Shown here piece after piece: positions 24,074 through 34,139 of a stretch of 64,000 bases of DNA. A program made the translations under genes and the position numbers. Within the stretch, counting starts at the first letter, position 1. Each line of letters starts with the position of its first letter. Source of the stretch: Acanthosepion pharaonis (taxonomy: Eukaryota > Mollusca > Cephalopoda > Sepiida > Sepiidae); the NCBI GenBank assembly GCA_903632075.3, contig CAHIKZ030002025.1, positions 71,001-135,000 of the forward strand, given 5' to 3'. A model generated the notes under the pieces. That model saw nothing but the letters and a program-made list of their open reading frames with translations. It was not told the origin of the DNA and made no database searches.

Positions 24074-24075
<2 letters not shown>
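23765..24075. mobile_element. SINE-A inverted pair, head-to-head
   Basis: 23765-23848 is the reverse-strand mid-body (TCTTCCAGATGTCTCAG...) and head edge. At about 23850 it meets a plus-strand SINE: ACACATGGCCAAGTTGATAAAG (box A-like), box B GTGAGCTCAATACC, body AGAAATAAAGGG, hairpin CTGAAGA-AGGCC...GGCAGAAAC at 23988-24018, and tail. The junction is palindromic (CTATGTCCTC/AAGGACACATGG). The right tail runs into (AT)n. Confidence 0.8.
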
Positions 24076-24145
<70 letters not shown>

Positions 24146-24160
24146 TAGACAGATAGATAT
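24076..24160. repeat. (AT)n followed by (AG)n / (GATA)-like microsatellite
   Basis: About 26 TA units, then AGAGAG and AGATAGATAG repeats. Begins exactly at the SINE-A tail. Confidence 0.95.
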
Positions 24161-24164
24161 GCAT

Positions 24165-24980
24165 ACAATGATGGGTGCATATAATTATTCATTCTTATGC
24201 ATGCATTAAATGTGTAACAAGGTGTATGTATTTGTGCAGGGTTATATATTCATGAAGACCTGTGTATTGTATTTTTGCTGCTTGCAGACTCTCTTTCTCT
24301 CTCCCCATACCTCTCTCTCTCTACTGCATTCTTATGTATGCAGATTTGTACATGCATTAAATGTACAATAGTGTGCATGTATGTATTCAGTTTTGTGTGT
24401 GCATATTTTGCAACAATAGCTGTGCAGCCAGTTGGGGCTATATAAGTGCAACTTATTTGAGCATTCATGTTTATATACTATTAGAATTTACATATTTCTG
24501 CATTCCAAAGTATGAAAATATATGTATTAACAAAAATGTATGCATCTAGTTGTGTGCATGCATGCATTGTAACTGTTGCATGTACGTATAGATCTGTGAA
24601 TTTTGTATATGTATGTATTTATATATGTCTATGTTTAAAACTTTGGGGATGTGTGTAAATGCATATTAGTACTTGTCTATGCATTTGTGTATATGATATG
24701 TATATGTATACCTTCGAGCAAATTTGAAATTCTGTATGAGCTCATATTTATGGCTACTCATGCATGTGCATTTATGCATGTCGACAAGTGTAAATTATTG
24801 TATTTATATTTGTGAGTGGGAATTGGTTTATATGCATGGGCACCTTTTAAAATGTACACTGATATGCATAGATATCTGCAAATTTATTTTTGCCCATTTT
24901 TTTGATGTTTGCAAATATATAAACCTGTGGAAGCAAAGAGTTAGATTTTTATCATTCAAACCATGCAAATATGAAAATTC
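24165..24980. other. Unannotated ATGCAT/TGTATG-rich sequence
   Basis: Many short TGCATG, GTATGT and TTTGTG phrases, suggesting an old degraded simple repeat. A CT-rich stretch lies at 24285-24330. No gene recognised. Confidence 0.4.
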
Positions 24981-24989
24981 AAATAGTTA

Positions 24990-25430
24990 GGAAGTGTTTC
25001 AACGGAGGTCAAAAAATGCTGAAAGGACACCGAAATAAGACAGCTCTTTTGAATAGTGAAAGATACCTTCCAAAAGCTAAGCAAAGAATTAAAAAACAGG
25101 AAAATTTGAAACAAAACAAAAAAAACATACTGAACTTGACTATCCCCTCACAGAATTGAGGCAGAAGAATGCAGTTCTACAGAGGGATGTTGAGAATGCC
25201 ATGGACTGAACATGTGAGCAACAACATAGTTTTAGGTCAAAAGGAAACAAAAAGAATACTTATATATAGAATAAGAAAAAGACAGCTGAAAGAGAACACA
25301 TGAGGAGAAAAGAGGGCTTAGTAAATTTGACACTCACAGGACTTATTGAAAGCTAGAGGGATAAAGGTAAAGTAACATATTACTTAGCTAATAAGCTCAC
25401 TTAAATGGTTGGCAGGGCAGAGATTAAGAG
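24990..25430 (+). pseudogene. LINE-T 3' fragment
   Basis: Reads, across frames, a decayed AFQKLK block (25060), then FYRGMLRMPWTEHVSN (about 25170-25220), IRKRQLKE (25270) and LVNLTLTGLIES (25320). Stops and deletions throughout. This is the C-terminal region after the RT domain, typical of 5'-truncated copies. Confidence 0.75.
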
Positions 25431-25516
25431 AAATAGCTTAGAGAGAGAGAATTCATAGAAAAATTCAGTTTTATAAAATTGCTATTAAACATCAAAAAAA
25501 TAATTATAAGGATTCA

Positions 25517-25519
<3 letters not shown>

Positions 25520-25577
<58 letters not shown>
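25520..25577. repeat. (AT)n with adjoining (TG)n
   Basis: About 29 TA units, followed at 25578-25604 by GTGTGTG. The open frames around it are artefacts. Confidence 0.95.
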
Positions 25578-25579
<2 letters not shown>

Positions 25580-25584
25580 GATGT

Positions 25585-26312
25585 GTGTGTGTGTGTGTGT
25601 GTGTAAAGAGTGCACGGCCCAATTTTTGACAGATTTTCACCAAAATTTGCATGCACATGCTCCAAGTTAGCAGGAAGGCCAAGACCAACTTTGCATTTCC
25701 CAACTTCCATCGATAGTGGAAATAATCGATTTTTTCATGCTTCTACGGCAGTTTTCATGTAGTTTGTGGCCATTTTCTATTGGCCAGAGTGAGAGCCAAT
25801 AGCTGGCTGCCACAAATAGGCAGCAAGATCCTACTGGCCAGCATGAGAGCCAACAGCTGACTGACATGAATGTTAACTAGCAAATCGATAGCTGCATTCG
25901 TCACAAGTGGGAAAAATTTAAATCTGCATGGCACTTTACTCCAATTGGCTCATTCACTTGCTTAAACTCAATGTTGATTCTGATTCCGCAGAACTGGGTT
26001 GGGTGTGAAAAAAGTATTTGTTGTTAACATTCTTTTTTTCATTCGGTTTTTCCAGTTACGAGTCCTTTTTTTTTAAAGCTGATCGTTTTGTGTCCATTTT
26101 GTTTAGTTCTTTTTTTCATAACAGATTTAATGTTTAGTATAGAGCTTAGAAAAAATTCGCAGTGTGAGATAGGCAAGAAGTAAGGCATGTAGCAACATCA
26201 GCACAGCAAAGCACAATTCTTTAAAGGCAAGGAAGGGCAAAAATATTTTAAGTCAAGTGATAGTCGTATGATTTTTTAATCAAGCACGGGCAATGCCGGG
26301 CCATGCTGCTAG
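25585..26312 (+). mobile_element. Non-autonomous Helitron-like element (3' end clear)
   Basis: The 3' end at 26285-26312 is a short GC hairpin (ACGGGC-AAT-GCCGGG) followed by CATGCTGCTAG and then T, the layout of Helitron termini: stem-loop about 10 bp before CTRR, insertion between A and T. The 5' boundary is not certain; it probably begins in or next to the (AT)n/(TG)n tract. No Rep/helicase coding. A second element with the same ending is at 33420-34116. Confidence 0.6.
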
Positions 26313-26765
26313 TATATATATATAATTAAAGTTTCAACATATATCATCTATCCTCAGTAAAAACTTTGATAATGAGTTATTTTGTGGCTGTCAGGTTTTA
26401 TTATGCATAAAAATCTAATATTTAGCTAAGAAAATATCACATATATATGAATTAACTACTATTTCATTATGCAACTATATGAACTTCCTCATATTATATA
26501 ACATTCATCAGTCATTCTACTATTAATTTTTACAACTTCTGTTAAACTTTAAAACTACTTGTAGTAGTTTTTATTACTTCTCTGAGATCTTCCTTTGAAT
26601 ATCTTTTCCATTCTCATATACATGTCTTTTAATGGTCGACTATATGTTTTCTATTGAATTAATATGTAGAGATGATCGGAATCATTCTATTAATTTTGTG
26701 TCTTTAAAATAAATTTCGGCAGAATGTGAAGGGACATTTTCTTGCTTGGATATTCTCTTTAGCTT
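26313..26765. other. Unannotated sequence
   Basis: No element recognised downstream of the Helitron end. Confidence 0.4.
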
Positions 26766-26769
26766 AAAG

Positions 26770-26920
26770 CTTCTTTGATGGAAAATGGTGAAATGACTCC
26801 AAAATAAGAAGGCTCATTGAAATAGTGAAAAATGCCTTCCAAAAGCCAAGCAAAGTATTAAAAAACAGGAAATTTCATTTGAAACAAAAAAAAAGCATAC
26901 TGAACTGTACCAGAACTTAC
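26770..26920 (+). pseudogene. LINE-T short internal fragment
   Basis: Matches the AFQKLSKVLTNR-type block of the copy at 25010-25130 at DNA level (AATGCCTTCCAAAAGCCAAG). About 150 bp with stops. Confidence 0.6.
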
Positions 26921-27439
26921 AATAGTTATCTGTCTATACAGTGACACCATCAAATGTTGAAAAAAACTTATAATTTATTGCCTACATTACTAGCCTAACA
27001 TTAACAACCCTTGTTTTATTTTAGAATAATTTAGTTTGGAGATGATTACAGAAAACATGGACAGAGTTATATGTATATTGCATAGATACTTCAGAAGAGA
27101 ATATTCTGTGAGTGGAGTTAGAAAAGACATTATTTCTTACTAGTTCAAACATTATTTTAGTGGAAACTCATGCTTGGGTAGATGCCATAGTTTTTTTTTT
27201 TACAGTTTGACCTATGTCTATTGGCCTGTGCATTTGAAATTATTAATAAAGAAAATTTTCTGTACTTAAAAAATCTAAATATTTCTAGCAATTGGAAAAG
27301 AATTGATGATTAAAAGCCAATTTGTTTATTCAGAAACAAATGACACCGTACATTTTAGACTTAGCTAGATTATTAGTGGATAGAACCAGCTACCAAGGTT
27401 CAATGATGATTTAGCATTAATGTTTGCAATTTTTCATTT

Positions 27440-27990
27440 GAAAGCCCTTCATCCCTGGTTAGGATATTACTGTCACATCTAGTTTTGTGCTCCTGCTATA
27501 TATTTAGAGATCATTGATAAAATCCCCCCAAAAATCGGCAATGTTATTGACCCTGACCTGGCATCTTGACTTCAGTCACTTTCCCATTAACTTAACGTCA
27601 CCTACTTATGGCTTTTCTATAAATATTTTATGATAAATGTTCTAACGAACTCTCCTCTATGGTAGCTAGACTCTATGAATTTAAGTGCACTATGAGATTG
27701 GGGCAAGGTTTCATCAATTCACAATTGAAATGGTCAGATGTAACTGCAAGTTCTATGCTAACAGTTTGTTTTCTCACAATTCTTGCTTGTGGAACTCTCC
27801 TCTAGTTTCTTGCTTTCCAGTCAAGTTTGATCTGAAAAAATTTAAATGCAATGTCAATCGTTATCTTCTGTTGTCTTAAATTCGGTTCTTTTATTGTTTT
27901 CACTTCTTAATAACTTTTCTCATATATTCTTTAACACACCATACGCCCTGCATGTTAGTGGCTCAGTTACCTTGCTTGGGGTGAAATGAT
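27440..27990 (+). pseudogene. LINE-J 3' end
   Basis: The frame at 27685-27879 gives FTIEMVRCNCKFYANSLF and then CFPVKFDLKKFKCNVNRYLL, the extreme C-terminus of a Jockey/I-like LINE widely seen in invertebrates (usual form WNSLP..CFP..FNL..FK..V...L). The upstream part reads IDPDLAS, LFYKYF in another frame. The 3' UTR ends with a GTTACCTTGCTTGGGGTGAAATGATT block shared with 54960 and 59020. Confidence 0.75.
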
Positions 27991-27999
27991 TAAAAAAAG

Positions 28000-29015
28000 A
28001 AAAGAAAAAATACTGTCAGTGGACAGGAATTAATGCAAGTATTACTGACAGAAGAGGGTTATTATATGTATGATGTAAGTGCATTGATCATGGTTTTATT
28101 AAAGGAATTTTATTAAAGTATTGTACATGATTTTGATATAGAAGTGAAATGAAATTGAGGAGTAAATTGATTTTGACTGGTGATGGATTAAAGTAAGTGC
28201 TACTGAGAGAAGAGTGCTATTTATATCTATAAATATAAATGCATTGTGTCATGTTGAAGACATTAGGTTTGTTTACATGGTGCAGTTTCTTTCAGTCAAA
28301 TGCTTGTAGCTGAAAAATTATCCTTAAGCCAGATCATTACCCATAAGTGAAAAACAAAACAATTTCTAGTAGTAAATCAGATTTTATTGTTAGTGTTATG
28401 GTCCAGGTAAGGACCAAGGAAGACCAACACGAACACAAGAGTAGAAATAACGAAGGTATATTACACAAAATAATAATACAATATGTGGAAGGTGTTAGTA
28501 TGACTGTCAGTCTGGTTTGGAGTAAACTACTATCGGCTTGACTCGATTTGTCCCTCTCTCTTGAGAGGCATAGTATTCATAGTTTTAGGAAGAGTTCATT
28601 CTGTAGTTATAGGTAAAGACCCATGACACTTGTACTTTATGACTATAAGTGAATGAAGATTGATTGAGACATAAGTGAGGAGTTGCAGTTCATCTATGTT
28701 TTCTCCATGGCTCAAATCATTTCTTCTGTTTTCCTTTTCACATGGTCAGTTTTATTGACAACAGTTTTCGTTGGCTGTCATCTTTGTTTAAAAAAAAGTA
28801 ATTAATCTTTGTTCCATTACTTTCTCTCAGTCTGAGCCTCTTGCTCTTGTACTTTCAGGTTGTCTCCAATTACTGATAGCCATCAATTAAAAGTAAATGT
28901 TTCACATCAAGTTGTGTGACAGGTCCTGCTGTTTTTAAATTTAACAAGACCTTCGCCTAACTCATATTGTTACAAATGCACATGGTTTTCATGAAGAAGA
29001 AAAATAAGGTTTCAA
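28000..29015. other. Unannotated sequence with a diverged direct repeat
   Basis: 28020-28100 and 28180-28260 share TACTGACAGAAGAG-like and AAGTGCATTG-like blocks. The rest, including 28390-28560, has no recognised element. Confidence 0.35.
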
Positions 29016-29019
29016 ACTG

Positions 29020-29200
29020 GGGATAGGGGCAGAGGGAGCAAATGGTTGGCTGATCAGTGATTAGCAGAGACAGCAAAAAGACAAACGTGGCTAAGAGCTA
29101 GAAAAGACAAGAAACTGTGGAGAGCCATGATTCTGAAGGGACATGGCACATAGAAGAAGATGAAGATCATTTCAGTACAGCACAGGGCAGATATGAAATA
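29020..29200 (+). pseudogene. LINE-T extreme 3' fragment
   Basis: Contains the AAGAGCTAGAAAAGACAAGA and CTGTGGAGAGCCATGAT blocks (LLRATKDRKLWRAM) and the GGCACATAGAAGAAGATGA tail. Confidence 0.65.
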
Positions 29201-29484
29201 ATAGAAAGCTCACAGGATTTTCTGAAAAAGCTAAAAAAGTTATGAAATATGAATGGAAAATAGCAACTGTAATTACTGGAACATTTAAAAGGTTAACCTT
29301 TAAGTCTGTTTATAAAAAGACAGCAAGATTTTCAAGTGCAAGTAAGTTAAACATGATTTGTCTAAGTTTTTGCAAAAGTAATTTAATTGTTAATTTTAAA
29401 AATACTACAACTGTTTCCCCCATGCTCTCAGCATTATACACTCTGTTTCCTCATGTATTAATTACTTTCAGATCTAATTTAGTG

Positions 29485-29653
29485 GTAGAGGCATGGCACA
29501 TGGAACTAGAACAATCTACCCTGATGGACAAAATAAAGAGTTCTGTTCAAAATTCCAAACACCTGAAGAAAGCTGGAGTGTGCAATGGCTGAAACATCAT
29601 GAATATAACCACAAAGATGAGGACAACTGTCCAAACAATGTAAATAGTGTAAA
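29485..29653 (+). mobile_element. SINE-A, 5'-truncated, with 11-bp target-site duplication
   Basis: A 169-bp body and tail copy (AGGCATGGCACATGGAACTA... to AATGTAAATAGTGTAAA) flanked by CTAATTTAGTG at 29474-29484 and 29654-29664. Hairpin CTGAAGA-AAGC...GGCT-GAAAC lies at 29562-29595. The perfect TSD shows a clean retroposition and fixes the SINE 3' end. Confidence 0.9.
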
Positions 29654-29819
29654 CTAATTTAGTGAAATAGAAATTTTTATCTTCCCTTGTTTTTCTTTTC
29701 GTTTTTATTTGAAATGTGATATTTTTTTTATTTACATCCTATACAAGCACATGGAGGCTTACAAATAAACACATGCATACAAACATATGCATATATGTTC
29801 CGATGATCATTTAGGGCCC

Positions 29820-29878
29820 TCCTGGGTATGATGATAAACTATGTCCAGCAGCAAGGTCTCTTTTTGGAAAAAACTTTG
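29820..29878 (-). repeat. Repeat W fragment
   Basis: Reverse complement carries CTTGCTGCTGGACATAGTTT and ATCATCATACCCAGG, matching 36220-36240 and 47120-47160. Confidence 0.6.
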
Positions 29879-29884
29879 ACACAT

Positions 29885-30610
29885 AGAAGAAGATGAAGAT
29901 AATTTCAGTACAGCACAGAAAATCTTTGTTACAAACAAAATAAACAGTACTGATCTGTTATGTCATGTCAGTCCTTCTATATGGCGTGAATGTTGGACAA
30001 TCTCCTCAAAGATGATGAACAGATTTCAAGCAACAGAAATGTTGTTTTGCAGAAGGATATTGAAGATACCATGTGTTGTGGAAGGATCCACCTAATTTGC
30101 ATAGTGGAGTACCGACTATATAAATATGGTTGGTACCGGGAAGAGAGTAGAAGGAATCAAGAGATTCAATCCAGAGACTCTGCCCGACTGCGACTAAGTC
30201 AACACATTCTCCAGGAACGGTCTTCCCAAGAATATACAAAAGACTATATGTAAATATTGTGTACACTTTCTTGTTTCAATACATTTTGTTATAAGTACAT
30301 TTTGTGTTGTATTATTATTCCATGCATTAGTCAAGTTTCAACACCATGGACTGAACATGGGAGCAACAACATGGTTTTAGAGCAAATTGAAAAGCAAAAA
30401 GGAAAGTGACTGTTAAAATTTCTGGAGCACATAATAAGAAAGGAGGACTGATACTCACAGGATAGTTTGAAGGCAGGAGGGACAGAGGAAAATGATGCAT
30501 AACATACTTAATGATATTGGGTAAATGGATGGCGGAACAGGGTTAAGGAGAAAAGACAGGAAATTGTGAAAAGCCATGATTGCCAATGTCCTAAAGAGAC
30601 ACATAAATAA
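29885..30610 (+). pseudogene. LINE-T 3' fragment, interrupted by a solo LTR
   Basis: 29885-30073 and 30344-30610 are contiguous LINE-T sequence once 30074-30343 is removed: the last codons before and first after the break restore the conserved block ending IPWTEH. Later blocks include a KRQ-like segment and a GLIEGRRDRGK-like segment with stops. The LTR inserted after the LINE had landed. Confidence 0.8.
30074..30343 (+). mobile_element. Solo LTR, 270 bp, with 5-bp target-site duplication
   Basis: Begins TGTTGTGG and ends TTTCAACA, so it has TG...CA termini with TGTTG/CAACA inverted ends, flanked by CCATG at 30069-30073 and 30344-30348. A TATATAAAT box lies near 30118. Five-base TSDs fit Ty3/gypsy, BEL or copia elements. 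Solo LTRs arise by recombination between the two LTRs of a full element. Orientation is inferred from the TATA box only. Confidence 0.88.
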
Positions 30611-30639
30611 AAATAATATATATATATATATATATATGA

Positions 30640-30811
30640 AGAAATATACTCTTAAGGTGTGCTATATTTATGGGATAAAGTGCTCAATATCAGAGATAGA
30701 CCATGTGTAAATATAAAAGTGAACATTGAGGTCAGGCCACCTGGTGGCCTGATGAGTGTGTCTAGCATGAAACAGCCTGTCACCTCTAAGTGTTGACTTC
30801 AATGTTTGCTG

Positions 30812-30812
<1 letters not shown>
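30640..30812 (+). repeat. Element Y, copy 1, with hammerhead-like motif
   Basis: Shares TGTGCTATATTTATGGGATA and CTCAATATCAGAGATAGA with 55982-56060. At 30746-30784 it reads GGC-CTGATGA-GTG..CAT-GAAA-CA-GCC-TGTC-ACC. The preceding TCAGGCCACC-T-GGTGGCCTGA palindrome shows that a reverse copy was joined head-to-head and mostly deleted. Flanked on both sides by (AT)n. Confidence 0.65.

Positions 30813-30843
<31 letters not shown>
30813..30843. repeat. (AT)n microsatellite
   Basis: About 15 TA units at the right edge of element Y; a shorter tract at 30618-30638 marks its left edge. Confidence 0.95.
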
Positions 30844-30846
<3 letters not shown>

Positions 30847-30867
30847 TTTAGAGTCATCCTTCTCCTA

Positions 30868-31000
30868 TACCAGTTGCCATCCAAGGCTATAGAACCCAGT
30901 CTGTCCTGCTATTTACCAATAGTTGGAGGGAGAAGAAGAGGATTCATACCTTTCCTAAGGGTATTAGCACATATATGAAAGTAATGCACTCGAACTCAAA
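30868..31000 (+). repeat. Repeat Z, partial copy
   Basis: CCAGTTGCCATCCAAGGCTA and AGAAGAAGAGGATTCATAC blocks match 12118-12210. Confidence 0.7.
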
Positions 31001-31159
31001 AAGTGTGGCGTGGCTGGTTGTGCACAAAGCATTGACCACTATAATCAAATCATATGTGCTGGTGTCTGGCAGTTGGTTCCTAGGAACTGAGCTGCTTGAC
31101 ACTCATACATCAAATACGATGGGAGAGTCCACCATATATATATATATATATATATATAT

Positions 31160-31540
31160 TTGAGTAATTCATCGAGTCTGAAAGAAACCTCAAAAGAATG
31201 CAGACGGCTGTTTCGTCCTATATTTGGGACTCATCAGCAGTGCACATCCACTACCGAGAATTTAAACCCTGACAGTTAGGTTGTCAAGCAAACATCATAC
31301 CAACTGTTCCACCGGGCCTTGGTGATGAAGAGATTGGAAATCAGACTCAATATAGTGCCACTCACTCACATATTCCGTGGTGGAACTTACTGAGTTCTCT
31401 GTAACCATAGGACTGTGCCCCCTGGAGCCATCACTACTTTCACCAAGCCGTTTACTCTAGAGCATTAGAAGCCAGTTCAAGCAATGATGTACATGATAGA
31501 AATTATTAGGAGGATTTGATAATTGAATTACTCAAATATG
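31160..31540 (-). mobile_element. SINE-X with hammerhead-like half-core (reverse strand)
   Basis: Minus strand: a 5' body (31340-31540, GCTTGAACTGGCTTCTAA...), a tRNA-like head (31262-31325) with box A TGGAACAGTTGG and box B GGGTTTAAATTC, then CTGATGA-GTCC..GGAC-GAAAC at 31210-31237, and a tail ending ATGAATTACTCAAATA. The tail touches (AT)n at 31135-31159. Related copies are at 52622-53185. Confidence 0.7.
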
Positions 31541-31566
31541 ATTATCAAATCCTCCTAATAATTTCT

Positions 31567-31571
<5 letters not shown>
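31493..31571. repeat. Perfect 31-bp inverted repeat (17-nt loop)
   Basis: 31493-31523 and 31541-31571 are exact reverse complements, with arm core GATAGAAATTATTAGGAGG. The loop TGAATTACTCAAATATG is the SINE-X tail. It marks a palindromic junction between oppositely oriented SINE-X ends. Confidence 0.95.
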
Positions 31572-31622
<51 letters not shown>

Positions 31623-31690
31623 CGTGTGTTAGCTAGATTTATGCATATACATTTGTATGTGTACTTGATGCATGTGTATGTGTGTGTGTG
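31572..31690. repeat. (AT)n then (GT)n microsatellites
   Basis: TA units to about 31599, GT units to about 31627, and a further GTGTGTG tract near 31680. The frame at 31602-31823 is an artefact. Confidence 0.9.
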
Positions 31691-31859
31691 TATCTGGGCT
31701 GGGGTGGAGTCTTTCTACAGAAATGGTAAAGATAGTCTACTGTACAAGACTCATTCCACATTCCATCACACAAAGCTTGCAACCATGATCATTTTTGGAA
31801 TAGACAGCACCTCCCCAAAATAGCTACAGCCATAGCAAATATATTAACCTCGCTTCTTG

Positions 31860-33100
31860 TTTCAAGGAGAGGGGTTAATATAAAAAAATTTCTTGCAATC
31901 ACATATAAAAAATCACATCTGAAAAATTCAGGCAACCTTTTTGAAAAACTTTTTTGATGCTCTATTAATATATCCCTGTGATACTAACTTACCTGATCTT
32001 GTAGATAAACTAAACAAAGTCAAACACACCAACAGAATTCACATACGAAATAGAAAAAAACAATACTTTACATTTCTCAGACAACATGTGTCCACTGAAA
32101 ATCAACCAATAAAAATGACTATTCCCATCATAGCAAAAAATAAAATCTAGAATGATCATTGGATTCTGTTTAAGAGTACTCAGAATTTGCTTACATGAAG
32201 AGGAGAAATATATTTGAAATACATTCAAGACACTTCAAGTTTAAGAGTACTCAGAAATTTACTTACATGAAATTTACTTACATGAAGAGGAGAAATTTAC
32301 TTACATGAAGTGGAGAAATTTACTTACATGAAGAGGAGAAATATATTGGAAATACATTCAAGACCTTTCAATACTCTATTCCATATTCAATGTGAAACAA
32401 AAACCTCATAAAATATTCCAAAATAGAAGAGCTGTCCTTCCTAACAAACCCAACGAATCAAAAAATATATTATTCTACTCACTAGAACCAAAAAAATTTA
32501 TCCAAACCCAACATTTGTCACAACTACATTTAAAGCAAAGATTTAATCAATAAAAAAAACAACAAGCGAAAACTTGAAGGAGGAATTTAGTCTATTAAGT
32601 CTAGGAATTGCCAGAATGAATACATTGGAGAAACCTCAACAAGTTTTAACAAAAGACTATATGAACATAAAAGGGACATTTTAAAGAATAACACACAAAA
32701 TCCATTGGTTGTTCACCAAAACAAAACAGACCACAATTTTGACATAAGGAATGCTACTTTGATTAAAAGAGAAAATAATCCACTAAGATGAAAAATGTCT
32801 GGAAAGTGCTTTAATCACGAGTTCAGTTACGGTAAATTTGCATCCTGACTCTTACAATATATCACCATTCTTGGTAAATTTTCTGTTGACACAATGTGGG
32901 CTAGTCAGGGGCAAAGGTGATGGAGAGAAAAAGAAAAAAGAAAACAGATAAATTTGACTAGATTGAAAAAATATTCCTTTAAAAAAATATTCTCTAAAAA
33001 ATTTTGAAAAACCAGTGTCTCTTGTTTCATGTGCATGTGTAGATGTGGCAACATCAACTAATCTCAGTCTGATGAAATTCTAACAGATTAAACACGTCAC
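31860..33100 (+). pseudogene. Penelope-like element remnant with GIY-YIG endonuclease
   Basis: At 32600-32850 one frame reads CQNEYIGETSTSFNKRLYEH then KRDIL and PLVVHQNKTDHNFDI, the GIY-YIG nuclease pattern (YIGET..R...R..EH...I...H) found at the C-terminus of Penelope-like retroelements. Upstream 32380-32560 is a degraded linker; no intact RT is visible. One stop follows at the ENNPLR segment. A CTGATGA...AAACACGTC motif lies 3' at 33069-33099. Confidence 0.65.
32165..32372 (+). repeat. Nested tandem repeat in the Penelope-like remnant
   Basis: The phrase TTTACTTACATGAAG(A/T)GGAGAAA occurs four to five times, and the longer phrase TTTAAGAGTACTCAGAA...ACATTCAAGAC occurs in duplicate. Confidence 0.85.
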
Positions 33101-33183
33101 AAAAACGTTTTCCAATTTGTCATACTATTTTTCTAAATACTGTTTATTGATATATAAAATTACACAAAATTATATATCATTAT

Positions 33184-33185
<2 letters not shown>

Positions 33186-33229
<44 letters not shown>
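33186..33229. repeat. (AT)n microsatellite
   Basis: About 22 TA units. Confidence 0.95.
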
Positions 33230-33232
<3 letters not shown>

Positions 33233-33419
33233 AAAAATATAGTTCAAAGGATGTAAGATTTAGTATAAATCTAATGAAAAATGGCAATGAATAGTTAAAA
33301 CCTCCTGACGAGTGGACACTCAATTACAAAAATGATTGTCAGCTCTGAATTCAAGTTGCTGAATATAATATAACATCAATCAGCTTAAGTGACACATTTT
33401 ATTTGTATTAATCATACTT

Positions 33420-33694
33420 ATTATTAAAACCCAGGTTGTGAGTGTGTGTGTGTGTGTGTGTCTATTTGTTTATATATTTGATCAGATTTTCTACACTTTT
33501 CAACTGATTTCAACAAAACTTCACAGGACTACGTAAAATTACCTTGTGGTGGTTCTGACGGCATGAAAAATTGGAAAAACACAATTGTTTTTGCATGAAA
33601 TCAATTTGAAAACACAATTAAAAGGGATCACTGTCACGAAAATGAAAGGGGAACAACTTATATCGAGTTATACTTATAAAACCCAGGTTGTTTG

Positions 33695-33756
<62 letters not shown>

Positions 33757-34116
33757 CATTTATATATGGGATCGGATTTTTTTTTTTTGGCAACCAATTT
33801 ATTGTCTTTGCACACTTTTTTTCTTTATTTTTACATTCAGAATGCTTTAAAAATTCCATTTACAAGACAATTGTTTATAATAAAATTCTATTCAATCAGT
33901 AGACTCATAACGATTGAAAACAATGCTTTTGTTTGAGTTTAGGTTTAACCAATTCGTAAAAAAACAAAAAAAAAAACAAAAACTAATTAAGACATGCATG
34001 TCCGTCAACCTTAAACAATAATCTTTGTCAATTTTATTTTTCAGTCTTTATGATGATCGATATTTGATCTATCTCTTACTGTTACATCCCCGGGCAACGC
34101 CTGGCTCTACTGCTAG
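33420..34116 (+). mobile_element. Non-autonomous Helitron-like element with duplicated 5' region
   Basis: The 3' end at 34088-34116 is a GC stem-loop (CCCGGGC-AAC-GCCTGG) then TCTACTGCTAG and T, as in the element at 25585-26312. The 5' phrase TAAAACCCAGGTTGT followed by (GT)n occurs twice, at 33425 and 33678, so the 5' part is duplicated or nested. The true 5' boundary is not fixed. No coding capacity. Confidence 0.6.
33690..33755. repeat. (GT)n microsatellite
   Basis: About 28 uninterrupted GT units inside the Helitron-like element. Frames through it are artefacts. Confidence 0.95.
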
Positions 34117-34139
34117 TCATATATATATATATATATATA

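Noticed and set aside
28390..28560. Possible second solo LTR
   Set aside because: No TG...CA ends with duplicated flanks could be located.
29990..30253. 87-residue open frame as a gene
   Set aside because: It crosses the junction between LINE-T and the solo LTR, so it is a chimera.
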